Assembly (NCBI RefSeq): GCF_040537815.1
Contig: NZ_JBEWSZ010000001.1
Span: forward strand, 4,836,001 to 4,900,000
Direction: 5' to 3'
Length of the DNA: 64,000 bases
Origin: Mesorhizobium shangrilense
Lineage (GTDB): Bacteria > Pseudomonadota > Alphaproteobacteria > Rhizobiales > Rhizobiaceae
Below are positions 45,859 through 55,627 of this stretch, piece after piece. A program made the translations under genes and the position numbers. Below the pieces are notes generated by a model. It had not been told where the DNA came from, ran no database searches, and saw only the letters and a list, made by a program, of their open reading frames with translations. The number at the start of each line of letters is the position of its first letter. The stretch's first letter is position 1.

Positions 45859-47118
45859 ATGAAAACGAAACTACTGACGGCACTTCTTCTCGGTACAAGC
45901 ATTCTCGGCTCGGCCGGAGTGGCCTATGCCGCCGACGTAACGCTCAACATCGAAAGCTGGCGCGGCGACGACCTTGCCATCTGGAAGGACAAGCTGATCC
46001 CGGCTTTCGAAGCCAAGAACCCCGGCATCAAGGTGGTGTTCGCACCATCGGCTCCGACCGAATATGACGCAGCACTTGGCGCCAAGCTCGCCGCCGGCTC
46101 GGCGGGCGACCTGATCAGCTGCCGCCCGTTCGACAAGTCGCTTGAACTGTTCAAGAAGGGCAACCTCGCCGATCTGACATCGCTGCCCGGCATGGAGAAC
46201 TTCTCGCCCGTGGCCAAGGCCGCCTGGCAGACCGACGACGGCAAGGCGAGCTTCTGCGTGCCGATGGCCTCCGTGATCCACGGCTTCATCTACAACAAGG
46301 ACGCCTTCGACAAGCTCGGCATCAAGGTGCCGGAGACCCGCGACGAGTTCTTCGCCGCGCTCGACAAGATCAAGGCCGACGGCACCTACATCCCGATGGC
46401 GATGGGCACCAAGGATCTGTGGGAAGCCGCGACCATGGGCTACCAGAACATCGGCCCGAACTACTGGAAGGGCGAGGACGGCCGCGCGGCCCTGATCAAG
46501 GGCACGCAGAAGCTGACCGACAAGGACTGGGTCGCGCCGTATGAAGAGCTGGCCAAGTGGAAGCCCTATCTGGGCGACGGCTTCGAAGCACAGACCTATC
46601 CGGACAGCCAGAACCTGTTCACGCTGGGCCGCGCCGCCATCTACCCGGCCGGCTCATGGGAAATCGGCCTGTTCAACACGCAGGCCCAGTTCAAGATGGG
46701 CGCCTTCCGGCCGCCGGTCGAGAAGGCCGGCGACACCTGCTACATCTCCGACCATACCGATATCGGCATGGGCCTGAATGCAGCATCGAAGAATGCCGAT
46801 GCGGCCAAGACCTTCCTGTCCTGGGTCGCCTCGCCGGACTTCGCCACCATCTACGCCAATGCGCTGCCGGGCTTCTTCAGCCTGAACTCCTCGCCGGTGA
46901 AGATGGCAGACCCGCTGGCGCAGGAATTCGTCTCCTGGCGCGGCAAGTGCAAGTCGACGATCCGCTCGACCTACCAGATCCTGTCGCGCGGCACGCCGAA
47001 CCTCGAGAACGAGACGTGGGTTGAATCGGCCAACGTCATCAACGGCACCGACACGCCGGAAGCTGCCGCCAAGAAGCTGCAGACCGGTCTCGACAGCTGG
47101 TACAAGCCGGCTAAGTAA
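45859..47118 (+). CDS. ABC sugar transporter, periplasmic substrate-binding protein
   Basis: A 419-residue family 1 binding protein. The signal peptide ends at VAYAAD (about residue 25) and there is no lipobox. The mature part has the usual two-lobed extracellular solute-binding pattern (IKVVFAPSAPTEYDAALGAKLAAG, GRAAIYPAGSWEIGLF). The neighbouring murQ, nag genes and operators suggest GlcNAc, MurNAc or chitobiose as ligand. The sequence alone does not prove this. A strong hairpin lies between it and the permease genes. Confidence 0.92.
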   Translation: MKTKLLTALLLGTSILGSAGVAYAADVTLNIESWRGDDLAIWKDKLIPAFEAKNPGIKVVFAPSAPTEYDAALGAKLAAGSAGDLISCRPFDKSLELFKKGNLADLTSLPGMENFSPVAKAAWQTDDGKASFCVPMASVIHGFIYNKDAFDKLGIKVPETRDEFFAALDKIKADGTYIPMAMGTKDLWEAATMGYQNIGPNYWKGEDGRAALIKGTQKLTDKDWVAPYEELAKWKPYLGDGFEAQTYPDSQNLFTLGRAAIYPAGSWEIGLFNTQAQFKMGAFRPPVEKAGDTCYISDHTDIGMGLNAASKNADAAKTFLSWVASPDFATIYANALPGFFSLNSSPVKMADPLAQEFVSWRGKCKSTIRSTYQILSRGTPNLENETWVESANVINGTDTPEAAAKKLQTGLDSWYKPAK

Positions 47119-47131
47119 GACTTCAGGCAAC

Positions 47132-47163
47132 GGAGCCGGCCGGGCGCATGCCCAGCCGGCTCC
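47132..47163 (+). promoter_or_regulatory. intercistronic mRNA hairpin between binding-protein and permease genes
   Basis: GGAGCCGGC and GCCGGCTCC pair perfectly, with an inner GGGC/GCCC stem, 13 bases after the binding-protein stop. There is no T run, so it more likely protects the upstream mRNA end or partly attenuates expression than fully terminates it. Confidence 0.65.
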
Positions 47164-47342
47164 GGATTATCCCAGATTGCGATTGTCGGCACCGCCTCCC
47201 GGCCTTACCCTCTTCTTCTCCGGGCAAGGCCAGCTGACTTGTCGCAAGCCTTGTCCTCCTCCGGGGACGGACACGGGCATTGCATCGAGGCTTTTTCTAC
47301 CATCACACCCTTTAGAACCGAGAGACGGCGGGGACCGAACTC

Positions 47343-48272
47343 ATGGCCGCAGAAATACGACCGAAACGACCGTTCCGCTGGCACATAGGCATCTTCCTGG
47401 CGCCGGCCGTGCTCGTCTATACGGCGATCATGATCCTGCCGCTGGCTGGTACGCTGCAGCTGTCGCTGTTTCGCAACATCGAGCAGCACCAGGTCTTCGT
47501 CGGACTGGAAAACTTCCGCACCCTGTTCGGCGACCCCAACTGGTCAGTGGGTTTCTGGAATGCGCTGAGGAACAACACCTGGTTCTTCATCATCCACATG
47601 CTGGTGCAGAATCCGATCGGCGTCATGCTGGCGGCGCTGCTCTCCAGCCCCAGGCTGAGATTCGCCGTCTTCTACCGCACGGCGATCTTCGTGCCGACGA
47701 TCCTGTCCTTCGTCATCGTCGGCTTCGCCTGGAAGCTGATCCTGTCGCCGCTGTGGGGCGTGGCGCCGCATATGCTTGATCTTGTCGGCCTGAAAAGCCT
47801 GTTCACGCCATGGCTGGGCAAGGAGCAATATGCGCTGACCGCGCTCAGCCTGATCTCGGTGTGGCAGTTCGTCGGCATCCCGATGATGCTGATCTACGCC
47901 GCGCTGCTGTCGATCCCCGAAGAGGTGATCGAGGCGGCTGAATGCGACGGGATCACCGGCATGTCGCAATTCTGGAAGATCAAGCTGCCGCTGATCCTGC
48001 CGTCGATCGGCATCATCTCGATCCTCACCTTCGTCGGCAATTTCAATGCCTTCGACCTGATCTACACCGCGCAAGGGGCGCTCGCCGGGCCGAACTATTC
48101 GACCGATATTCTCGGCACCTTCCTCTACCGCGCCTTCTTCGGCTTCCAGTTGCAGGTCGGCGATCCCAACATGGGCGCTGCGATCGCCACGATGATGTTC
48201 CTGATCATCCTCGGCGGCGTCTGCGTCTACCTGTTCCTCGTGCAGACGCGCCTGCGTCGCTACCAGTTCTGA
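47343..48272 (+). CDS. ABC sugar transporter permease (UgpA/MalF type)
   Basis: A 309-residue inner-membrane protein with six predicted helices. The EAA loop EAAECDGITGMSQFWKIKLP contacts the ATPase. LAPAVLVYTAIMILPLAGTL near the N-terminus is typical of MalF/UgpA-like sugar permeases. GGGGA precedes the ATG. It pairs with the next permease, 10 bases downstream. Confidence 0.94.
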   Translation: MAAEIRPKRPFRWHIGIFLAPAVLVYTAIMILPLAGTLQLSLFRNIEQHQVFVGLENFRTLFGDPNWSVGFWNALRNNTWFFIIHMLVQNPIGVMLAALLSSPRLRFAVFYRTAIFVPTILSFVIVGFAWKLILSPLWGVAPHMLDLVGLKSLFTPWLGKEQYALTALSLISVWQFVGIPMMLIYAALLSIPEEVIEAAECDGITGMSQFWKIKLPLILPSIGIISILTFVGNFNAFDLIYTAQGALAGPNYSTDILGTFLYRAFFGFQLQVGDPNMGAAIATMMFLIILGGVCVYLFLVQTRLRRYQF

Positions 48273-48282
48273 GGAGCAAGAG

Positions 48283-49122
48283 ATGAGCACGGCCACCCGT
48301 TCCCTGCCCCGCACCATCGGCGCCCACGCGATCCTGTTGACCTATACGGCGATCGCGCTGTTTCCGGTGATCCTGGTCATCATGAATTCGTTCAAGTCAC
48401 GCGCCGGCATTTTTGGCGCGCCGCTCACGCCGCCGACACCAAAGACATTCGACCTGATCGGCTACACCACCGTGATCGGCCAGGGCGACTTCATCCACTA
48501 TTTCCAGAACAGCCTTGTCGTCACCGTCGCCTCGCTGTTCTTCGTGCTGCTGTTCGGCGCCATGGCGGCCTTCTCGCTGTCGGAGTACCGGTTTCGCGGC
48601 AATTCGCTGATGGGTCTGTATCTGGCGCTCGGCATCATGATCCCGATCCGGCTCGGCACCGTCGCCATCCTGCAATTGATGGTGGCGAGCGGGCTGGTCA
48701 ACACGCTGACGTCGCTGATCCTGGTCTACACCGCGCAAGGCTTGCCGCTGGCCGTCTTCATCCTGTCGGAATTCATGAAACAGGTGTCCGACGACCTGAA
48801 GAATGCAGGACGCATCGACGGCCTGTCGGAATACACGATCTTCTTCCGGCTGGTGCTGCCGCTGGTGCGGCCGTCGATGGCGACGGTCGCCGTCTTCACC
48901 ATGATCCCGATCTGGAACGATCTGTGGTTCCCGCTGATCCTGGCGCCATCGGAAGAGACCAAGACCGTGACGCTGGGCGCGCAGCTGTTCCTCGGCCAGT
49001 TCGTCACCAACTGGAACGCGATCCTGGCCGCACTCTCGCTGGCGATCATGCCGGTGCTCATCCTCTATGTCATCTTCTCGCGGCAACTGATCCGCGGCAT
49101 CACCTCCGGAGCAGTCAAGTGA
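48283..49122 (+). CDS. ABC sugar transporter permease (UgpE/MalG type)
   Basis: A 279-residue six-helix permease with the EAA-like loop NAGRIDGLSEYTIFFRLVLP and the MalG-type N-terminus (LFPVILVIMNSFKSRAGIFG). The ribosome-binding site GAGGAGC lies in the 10-base gap. The stop overlaps the GTG start of the oxidoreductase gene (GTGA), so the two are translationally coupled. Confidence 0.94.
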   Translation: MSTATRSLPRTIGAHAILLTYTAIALFPVILVIMNSFKSRAGIFGAPLTPPTPKTFDLIGYTTVIGQGDFIHYFQNSLVVTVASLFFVLLFGAMAAFSLSEYRFRGNSLMGLYLALGIMIPIRLGTVAILQLMVASGLVNTLTSLILVYTAQGLPLAVFILSEFMKQVSDDLKNAGRIDGLSEYTIFFRLVLPLVRPSMATVAVFTMIPIWNDLWFPLILAPSEETKTVTLGAQLFLGQFVTNWNAILAALSLAIMPVLILYVIFSRQLIRGITSGAVK

Positions 49123-50180
49123 GTTCGCAGAAACCTCTTCGTGTCGTCGTCGCCGGACTCGGCAATATGGGCCGCAGCCATGCGCTGGCCTATCATAACA
49201 ATCCGGGCTTCGAGATCGCCGCGCTGATCAACCGCTCCGACGTGCCACTGCCGGACGGGCTTTCCGGCTACGGCATCCGCCGTTCGTTCGACGAGGCGCT
49301 GCGCGACGAAAAGCCCGATGTCGCCTGCATCGCCACCTATTCGGACAGCCATGCCGACTATGCGGTGAGGGCGTTCGAGGCCGGCTGCCATGTCTTCGTC
49401 GAAAAGCCGCTGGCAACGACAGTGGCCGATGCCAAGCGTGTCGTCGCGGCCGCCAAGGCCAACGGCAAGAAACTGGTGATCGGTTACATCCTTCGCCATC
49501 ACCCGTCCTGGATCAGGCTGATCGCCGAAGCGCGCAAGCTCGGCGGCCCCTATGTGTTTCGCATGAACCTCAACCAGCAATCCTCGGGCCATACCTGGGA
49601 GACGCACAAGCAGCTGATGCAGACGACCTCGCCGATCGTCGATTGCGGCGTGCACTATCTCGACGTGATGCTGCAGATCACTGACGCCAAACCGGTCGAG
49701 GTGCGCGGCATGGGGCTGCGGCTGACCGAGGAGATCGCGCCGTCGATGTACAATTACGGCCATCTGCAGGTGCTGTTCGACGACGGTTCGGTCGGCTGGT
49801 ACGAGGCCGGCTGGGGGCCGATGATTTCGGAGACGGCCTTCTTCGTGAAGGACGTGATTTCGCCCAATGGCTGCGTGTCGATCGTGATGAAGGAAGGCGT
49901 GAAGTCCGACGACATCGACACCCACACCAAGACCTCGACCATACGCCTGCACAGTGCCGCGACCGGGGCGGACGGCAAGTTCCTCAAGCAGGACGAGATG
50001 CTGTCGATGGCGGGCGAGCCCGGCCATCAGGATCTCTGCGACCTCGAACAGGCCTTCGTGCTGAAGGCGATCCGCGAGGATCTGGATCTCACCAAACACA
50101 TGGACGACGCGGTGAAATCGCTCGCCGTCTGCCTTGCCGCCGACGAGAGCGTGCGCAGCGGCGCTGCCGTCAAACTCTAA
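49119..50180 (+). CDS. Gfo/Idh/MocA family oxidoreductase
   Basis: A 353-residue NAD(P)-dependent dehydrogenase. The N-terminal Rossmann segment is VVVAGLGNMGRSHALAYHNN, the family EKP motif is in HVFVEKPLATTV, and PIVDCGVHYLDVMLQI holds the catalytic His. It starts with GTG overlapping the permease stop and lies 32 bases before the ATPase gene, inside the importer operon. It probably oxidises or epimerises a sugar brought in by the transporter. The substrate is not evident. Confidence 0.92.
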   Translation: MSSQKPLRVVVAGLGNMGRSHALAYHNNPGFEIAALINRSDVPLPDGLSGYGIRRSFDEALRDEKPDVACIATYSDSHADYAVRAFEAGCHVFVEKPLATTVADAKRVVAAAKANGKKLVIGYILRHHPSWIRLIAEARKLGGPYVFRMNLNQQSSGHTWETHKQLMQTTSPIVDCGVHYLDVMLQITDAKPVEVRGMGLRLTEEIAPSMYNYGHLQVLFDDGSVGWYEAGWGPMISETAFFVKDVISPNGCVSIVMKEGVKSDDIDTHTKTSTIRLHSAATGADGKFLKQDEMLSMAGEPGHQDLCDLEQAFVLKAIREDLDLTKHMDDAVKSLAVCLAADESVRSGAAVKL

Positions 50181-50212
50181 GACGAGTCGAACTCTAGAAC
50201 AGGGACGAAGCC

Positions 50213-51211
50213 GTGGGCTCGCTGAACATCGAGAACGTGAAGAAGGCCTTCGGGCCGGTCGAGGTGCTGAAGGGCATCAACCTCGAGGTGACGGATGGCG
50301 AGTTCGTCGTCTTCGTCGGCCCGTCCGGCTGCGGCAAGTCGACTTTGCTCAGGGTCATTGCCGGGCTGGAGGATTCGACCTCGGGCCGGGTGGTGATCGA
50401 CGGCGTGGACGTCTCCACCATACCGCCAGCCAAACGCGGCATCGCCATGGTGTTCCAGACCTATGCGCTCTACCCGCATCTGACGGTGAAGAACAATATG
50501 GGCCTTGGCCTCAAGCAGGCAGGCACGCCGGCGGCCGAGATCGAGCGGCGCATCGGCGTCGCATCGGCGATGTTGTCGCTGGAGCCCTATCTCGGAAGGC
50601 GGCCGGCCGAACTGTCCGGCGGCCAGCGCCAGCGCGTCGCCATCGGCCGCGCCGTGGTGCGCGAGCCCAAGCTTTTTCTCTTCGATGAGCCGCTGTCGAA
50701 TCTCGATGCGGCGCTGCGCGTCAACACGCGTCTGGAGATCGCGCAGCTGCATCGCCGGCTGAAGGCAACGATGATCTACGTCACCCACGACCAGGTCGAG
50801 GCGATGACGCTGGCCGACAAGATCGTGGTGCTGAACGCCGGCCGGATCGAACAGATCGGCGGGCCGATGGAACTCTACAACGCGCCCGCCAACGAGTTCG
50901 TCGCCGGTTTCATCGGCTCGCCGAAGATGAACTTCATTGATGGCGCCCGGCTTGGCGAGACGGCCAAGACCATCGGCGTGCGTCCCGAGCATCTGACCGT
51001 CGATCCGAAGTCCGGGGCCTGGAAGGGAACCGTGGTGCATGCCGAGCATCTCGGCGCCGACACCAATCTCTATCTCGACTGCGAGAAGGCCGGACTGATC
51101 ACCGTTCGTATCTTCGGCGTCTACGATGCAGAACCCGGCGCGACCCTCTATGCGACGCCGGATCCGGCCCGGACGTACAGGTTCGGCGCCGACGGGAAAG
51201 TGCTGAAATAG
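50213..51211 (+). CDS. ABC sugar transporter ATPase (UgpC/MsmK type)
   Basis: A 332-residue ATPase with Walker [10 protein letters not shown], signature [16 protein letters not shown], Walker [13 protein letters not shown] and a C-terminal TOBE regulatory domain (about 240-332). The CUT1-type architecture matches the two permeases upstream. The GTG at 50213 follows AGGGA. It is last in the murQ operon and may energise other sugar importers too, as such ATPases often do. Confidence 0.95.
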   Translation: MGSLNIENVKKAFGPVEVLKGINLEVTDGEFVVFVGPSGCGKSTLLRVIAGLEDSTSGRVVIDGVDVSTIPPAKRGIAMVFQTYALYPHLTVKNNMGLGLKQAGTPAAEIERRIGVASAMLSLEPYLGRRPAELSGGQRQRVAIGRAVVREPKLFLFDEPLSNLDAALRVNTRLEIAQLHRRLKATMIYVTHDQVEAMTLADKIVVLNAGRIEQIGGPMELYNAPANEFVAGFIGSPKMNFIDGARLGETAKTIGVRPEHLTVDPKSGAWKGTVVHAEHLGADTNLYLDCEKAGLITVRIFGVYDAEPGATLYATPDPARTYRFGADGKVLK

Positions 51212-51236
51212 CCGCCTGGGAGATGGCGCGGCGGCG

Positions 51237-52385
51237 TCATCTCGCCTTTGCGATCTGCCTGGCGATGGCGCGGGCCTGGATGCCGGCGCTGTGGAAATAG
51301 CTGGTCAGGCTCGGCCGCATGCCGATGAACCATAGGCCGGGCTGGCCGGTTGGCGTGCCGCCATTGGCCTTCGAGACGCCCTTGCCGTCGAGGACGCCGA
51401 GATCGCCGACCATGGTTTCGAGACCGCTGCGATAGCCGGTCGCCGCAATCACCACGTCCGGCTCGATGACCTTGCCGTCGCTCAGGCGCACGCTTTTGCC
51501 GCTGAAGGACGCCACCGGCGCGACCACCGTGATACGGCCGGCCTTGAGTGCCGCCACGGCACCGTCGTCGACCGCAATGGCGATCTGTTCGGCGCCGAGG
51601 CGGCTCGCACCGCCCTTCGGCGCCGGCGGCAAGCCATGGCGCGTGAGGTCGCCAAAGATGAGACGCTGCGTTGCCGAGATCATCGTGTCGACGACCGATG
51701 TCGGCAATTGCGCCATGATGCCGGCGAAGCGATGGACGGCCACGCTGCCGACCCGCTTGGGCAGCAGCGATGGCCCCTGCCTTGCCGACAGCCATATCTC
51801 CTTGGTGTCGACACCGGAAAGATGGTTGAGCACATCGAAGCCTGAATTTCCAGCACCCACCACCAACACGCTCTTGCCCGCATAGGCCTGCGCCGCGCCG
51901 AACTCGCCGGCGTGGATGAGCCGGCCCTGAAAGGATTTTATCCCGTCCCAATCCGGTATCCACGGCAAGCGGTCACGCCCCGTGGCCACGATCACCTGGC
52001 TGGCCCGACGCACGCCCTCGATGGTGTGCACAAGCCAGCCGCCATCCTTGCGCTCGATGCGCTCGACGGTCGTGCCAAATTCGACAACGAGGCCCCGCTC
52101 AGTGGCAAACCGTTCCAGATAATCGACGATGACGCCCTTGTTCGGGAAGGCGGGGGTACGGGGCGGGTAGGAAAGCCCCGGCAGCATGGAAAGCGCCCGG
52201 TGGGTGTTGAGGTGCAACTGCTCATGCCGGCACCGCCACGGCTCGGCGAGCCGAAACTCCTTCTCCAGGATGACGACCGACACACCATGGCCGCGCAGCG
52301 CATCGGCGGCTGCCAACCCGGCGGCGCCCGCGCCTATGACGATCACCGGCTCGTTGGCTGCCGGCCCGGTCGTTGTTGCCGCCAT
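51237..52385 (-). CDS. flavin-containing monooxygenase-like protein (CzcO/TrkA type)
   Basis: A 382-residue protein with two dinucleotide-binding motifs: VIVIGAGAAGLAAADALRGHG for FAD at the N-terminus and VLVVGAGNSGFDVLNHLSG for NADPH in the middle. ATGYRSGLETMVG near the C-terminus is the usual ATGY motif. These enzymes hydroxylate soft nucleophiles or ketones. The substrate is unknown. ATG 52385 is preferred because AAAGGA lies upstream. It is convergent with the transporter operon. Confidence 0.87.
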   Translation of the reverse strand: MAATTTGPAANEPVIVIGAGAAGLAAADALRGHGVSVVILEKEFRLAEPWRCRHEQLHLNTHRALSMLPGLSYPPRTPAFPNKGVIVDYLERFATERGLVVEFGTTVERIERKDGGWLVHTIEGVRRASQVIVATGRDRLPWIPDWDGIKSFQGRLIHAGEFGAAQAYAGKSVLVVGAGNSGFDVLNHLSGVDTKEIWLSARQGPSLLPKRVGSVAVHRFAGIMAQLPTSVVDTMISATQRLIFGDLTRHGLPPAPKGGASRLGAEQIAIAVDDGAVAALKAGRITVVAPVASFSGKSVRLSDGKVIEPDVVIAATGYRSGLETMVGDLGVLDGKGVSKANGGTPTGQPGLWFIGMRPSLTSYFHSAGIQARAIARQIAKAR

Positions 52386-52626
52386 TGCGTCGCGAATCCT
52401 TTTTCGATGCATTCCCGCCAGTTGCGCCCTATATGGCACTTGCGCGATATGGTCGATAATCAGGTCGCGTCAATGCGATTGATTCGAGGTCCGTGGGCTG
52501 GGGGATTTCGTGTTAACGGTGCATGGCCCAACGGGAAGGGTCGTGCGGAGAGATCAAAGCGGTGCAGCGTTCCTTGCGTGTCCAGCGGGACACGCAGCGC
52601 AGTAGCCGGCACGCGGAAGTTCGACC

Positions 52627-53664
52627 ATGCCCCCCTTGCGCATCTATTTTGATCGCCTGCTCGAAGGCGCGGCGCCCAAGGTGGAACGGCGCGGACTAAC
52701 TCTTGTCGAGCGGCTGGCGCTGGTTCGCCGGCATGGCGATTTCTCGCTTGCCTATTCGACCGCCGTCCAGGACAAGCTTTCCTATTTCGGCGATACCGAC
52801 GGCTACATCGCCTTCGGCACCAAGATGAAGCACCACTTCGCGCTTGGCGATCCGGTGGTGGCTCCAGCCCTCCGGCCCGACTACATCAGGCGCTTCGTCG
52901 AGAGCGCCGGCAGCCCATGGTTCGTGCAGATCGGCGAAGAGACCGCGCGGGTGCTGGCCGAGCTCGGCTACAAGATCAATCGCCTGGGCGTCGACACCCG
53001 CCTCAATCTGCCCGAACATGATTTTTCCGGCAAACGCAACGAGACCGTGCGCTATTCCGAGCGCTGGCTCTTGAAGAAAGGCTTTTCGTTCGACGAGGAC
53101 AGGCGCACGGTCCCCCTCGACGAGATCGCCCGGCTTTCCGGAAACTGGCGCGGCGACCGCATCGTCAAGCGATGGGAGATGGGTTTCCTCAACCGCCCGT
53201 TCTACGACAATCTCGGCAAAGACATGCGCCGTTTCGTGCTGTACGACCCGGACGGTGACCTTGTCGCGCTGCTCGATTTCGACCCGCTGTTTCGCGACGG
53301 CAAGGTCATCGGCTACACGACGGCCTTCAAGCGCAAGCATGTCGGTGCCTCGTCGCATGCCGAGATCGGGCTGACCAAATTCGCCGTCGACCGTTTTCGC
53401 GAAGAGGGCATCTCGGTCGTCACGCTCGGCCTGTCGCCGATGCTCGACATCGGGTCAAGCGGATTTGCCGAGAGCGATTTCTGGCGCAATGCCTTCCAGC
53501 GTGCCTATGACTCGCCATGGGTCAACCGCCGCCGGTTCAACCTGCAGGGCCAGGCGGCATTCAAGCGCCGCTTCCATGGCGCGGAGGAGCCGGTCTATAT
53601 CGCCTTCCGCGAAGGGACTTATGTCGAGATGCTCGGGCTGTTGCGGCTGGTCAAGGCGATTTGA
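52627..53664 (+). CDS. DUF2156 (phosphatidylglycerol lysyltransferase C-terminal-like) protein
   Basis: A 345-residue soluble protein with the double GNAT-like fold of the MprF catalytic domain: VQDKLSYFGDTDGYIAFGTK, ALGDPVVAP, then SSHAEIGLTKFAVDRFREEG and VTLGLSPMLDI. MprF-type proteins attach amino acids from aminoacyl-tRNA to lipids. This one lacks the N-terminal flippase helices, so it is either a stand-alone aminoacyltransferase or has another acceptor. It is monocistronic, with no cognate membrane gene nearby. Confidence 0.78.
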   Translation: MPPLRIYFDRLLEGAAPKVERRGLTLVERLALVRRHGDFSLAYSTAVQDKLSYFGDTDGYIAFGTKMKHHFALGDPVVAPALRPDYIRRFVESAGSPWFVQIGEETARVLAELGYKINRLGVDTRLNLPEHDFSGKRNETVRYSERWLLKKGFSFDEDRRTVPLDEIARLSGNWRGDRIVKRWEMGFLNRPFYDNLGKDMRRFVLYDPDGDLVALLDFDPLFRDGKVIGYTTAFKRKHVGASSHAEIGLTKFAVDRFREEGISVVTLGLSPMLDIGSSGFAESDFWRNAFQRAYDSPWVNRRRFNLQGQAAFKRRFHGAEEPVYIAFREGTYVEMLGLLRLVKAI

Positions 53665-53687
53665 AGTTCTGGTTTGGCTTCGCCGCG

Positions 53688-54449
53688 TCAGTTCCTTAGC
53701 CGGTAGCCGGTCCTGAAGATCCAGGCGACGATCGCTATGCAGATCGCCAGGAAGGCCAGCGTCATGCCCAGGCTGACACCGACAGAGACGTCAGCCTTGC
53801 CGAAAAAACTCCAGCGGAACCCACTGATCAGGTACACCACCGGGTTGAACAGCGTGATCGTCTTCCAGATGCCGGGCAGCATGTGGATCGAATAGAAGCT
53901 GCCGCCGAGGAAGGTCAGCGGCGTGATGATCAGAAGCGGCACCAGCTGCAGCTGCTCGAAGCTTTTTGCCCAGATGCCGATGATGAAACCGAACAGGCTG
54001 AAGGTCACCGCCGTCAGCACCAGGAAGGCAACCATCCAGAACGGATGTTCGATGTGAAGCGGCACGAACAGTGATGCCGTCGCCAGGATGATCAAGCCGA
54101 GGATGATCGACTTGGTCGCGGCACCCCCGACATAGGCGATGACGATCTCCAGATAGGAGACCGGCGCCGACAGCAATTCGTAGATCGAGCCGACGAACTT
54201 CGGGAAGTAGATGGCGAAGGACGCGTTGGAGATCGATTGCGTCAAGAGCGACAGCATGATCAGCCCCGGCACGATGAAGGCGCCATAGCTGATGCCGTCG
54301 ATCTCGGTGATGCGCGAGCCGATGGCCGAGCCGAAGACAACGAAATAGAGCGATGTCGAGATGACCGGCGAGACGATGCTTTGCAGCACGGTGCGGAACG
54401 CGCGCGCCATCTCGACCCGGTAGATCGCCCATACTGCGCGCAGGTTCAT
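53688..54449 (-). CDS. ABC-2 type transporter permease
   Basis: A 253-residue inner-membrane protein with six predicted helices and the ABC-2 family pattern ([58 protein letters not shown]). It overlaps the ATPase gene by ATGA and forms an exporter with it. The substrate is unknown; close relatives handle drugs or polysaccharides. Confidence 0.93.
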   Translation of the reverse strand: MNLRAVWAIYRVEMARAFRTVLQSIVSPVISTSLYFVVFGSAIGSRITEIDGISYGAFIVPGLIMLSLLTQSISNASFAIYFPKFVGSIYELLSAPVSYLEIVIAYVGGAATKSIILGLIILATASLFVPLHIEHPFWMVAFLVLTAVTFSLFGFIIGIWAKSFEQLQLVPLLIITPLTFLGGSFYSIHMLPGIWKTITLFNPVVYLISGFRWSFFGKADVSVGVSLGMTLAFLAICIAIVAWIFRTGYRLRN

Positions 54450-55372
54450 GGCTCTCTCCTCACCAGATTGACGAAGATCTCCTCGAGCGAGCTGTTGAGC
54501 GTGTCGATGTCGCGGAACTGGATGCCGCCGGCTTCGAGATCGCGGATCAGCGATGCGACGCCGGGGCGCTCGGCCTGGTTGTCATAGGTGTAGGTCAGCT
54601 GCCCGCCATCCGGCGACAGCTCCAGCGCATAGCTCGAGAAGGCCTCCGGAATGACCGTCAGCGGGTTGCGCAGCTCCAGCACCAGCCGCTTGCGGCCGAG
54701 CTTGCGCATCAGCTCGGCCTTGTTCTCGACCAGGATGATCTCGCCGCGATTGATGACGCCGACGCGGTCGGCCATGGCCTCGGCTTCCTCGATGTAATGC
54801 GTGGTGAGGATGATGGTGACGCCGTCCTCGCGCAGCCGGCGCACCATCTCCCACATGTCCTGGCGCAATTCGACGTCGACGCCGGCGGTCGGCTCGTCGA
54901 GGAACAGGACGCGCGGCTCGTGCGACAGCGCCTTGGCGATCATCAGCCGCCGCTTCATGCCGCCCGAGAGCGTAATCGCCTTGGCGTCCTTCTTGTCCCA
55001 CAGCGAAAGATCGCGCAGCACCTTCTCAACAAAGCCATGGTTGGCCGGCTTGCCGAACAGGCCGCGGCTATAGTTGACCGTCGCCCAGACCGTCTCGAAG
55101 GCGTCGATCGTCAGTTCCTGCGGCACCAGGCCGATCAGGCTGCGCGCCGCGCGGTAATCCTTGCTGATGTCGTGGCCGTCGACCGTGACCGTGCCCGTCG
55201 AGCGGTTGACGATGCCGCAGACGATCGAGATCAGCGTCGTCTTGCCGGCGCCATTGGGCCCGAGCAGTGCGAAGATTTCGCCACGCTGGATGTCGAGGTT
55301 GACTTCCTTGAGCGCGGTGAAACCGGTGGCGTAGGTCTTGGAGACCCCGGAAATGGACAGGATGGAGGGCAT
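54446..55372 (-). CDS. ABC-2 type transporter ATPase
   Basis: A 308-residue ATPase with Walker [13 protein letters not shown], signature [15 protein letters not shown], Walker [13 protein letters not shown] and the H-loop [11 protein letters not shown]. The C-terminal 80 residues are the extension typical of CcmA/NodI-like exporters. ATG 55372 gives [14 protein letters not shown]; the open frame continues to 55681 without similarity. It is translationally coupled to the permease gene. Confidence 0.94.
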   Translation of the reverse strand: MPSILSISGVSKTYATGFTALKEVNLDIQRGEIFALLGPNGAGKTTLISIVCGIVNRSTGTVTVDGHDISKDYRAARSLIGLVPQELTIDAFETVWATVNYSRGLFGKPANHGFVEKVLRDLSLWDKKDAKAITLSGGMKRRLMIAKALSHEPRVLFLDEPTAGVDVELRQDMWEMVRRLREDGVTIILTTHYIEEAEAMADRVGVINRGEIILVENKAELMRKLGRKRLVLELRNPLTVIPEAFSSYALELSPDGGQLTYTYDNQAERPGVASLIRDLEAGGIQFRDIDTLNSSLEEIFVNLVRREP

Positions 55373-55448
55373 GGCTGAACGGCTGCTTGAAAGAGGTCCC
55401 CTGATATAGGCCGAATGTCGCTGCGTGCAACCGGAAGTCAATGGCGTC

Positions 55449-55482
55449 GCTGACAGTTCTGGGGCGCTGCTGACAGTTCTGG
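55449..55482. repeat. two 14-bp direct repeats upstream of cydA
   Basis: GCTGACAGTTCTGG occurs twice with exactly 20 bases between starts (55449 and 55469), in the gap between the ABC-2 operon and cydA. Spacing close to two helical turns would suit tandem regulator binding, but it could also be a small chance duplication. Confidence 0.5.
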
Positions 55483-55627
55483 ACATTGGAAGCAATCGCC
55501 TGGGAATGCGCCGCATGCAACCGGTAAAATTGTCCTGTGGCGTTGAGCCTCGCGGCAGGACGCCGCTTTGACCTGAACGCGCTTCGGGCCTATTCTTCGC
55601 GAGTATTAGCAGCAGCCGGAGCCCGCC

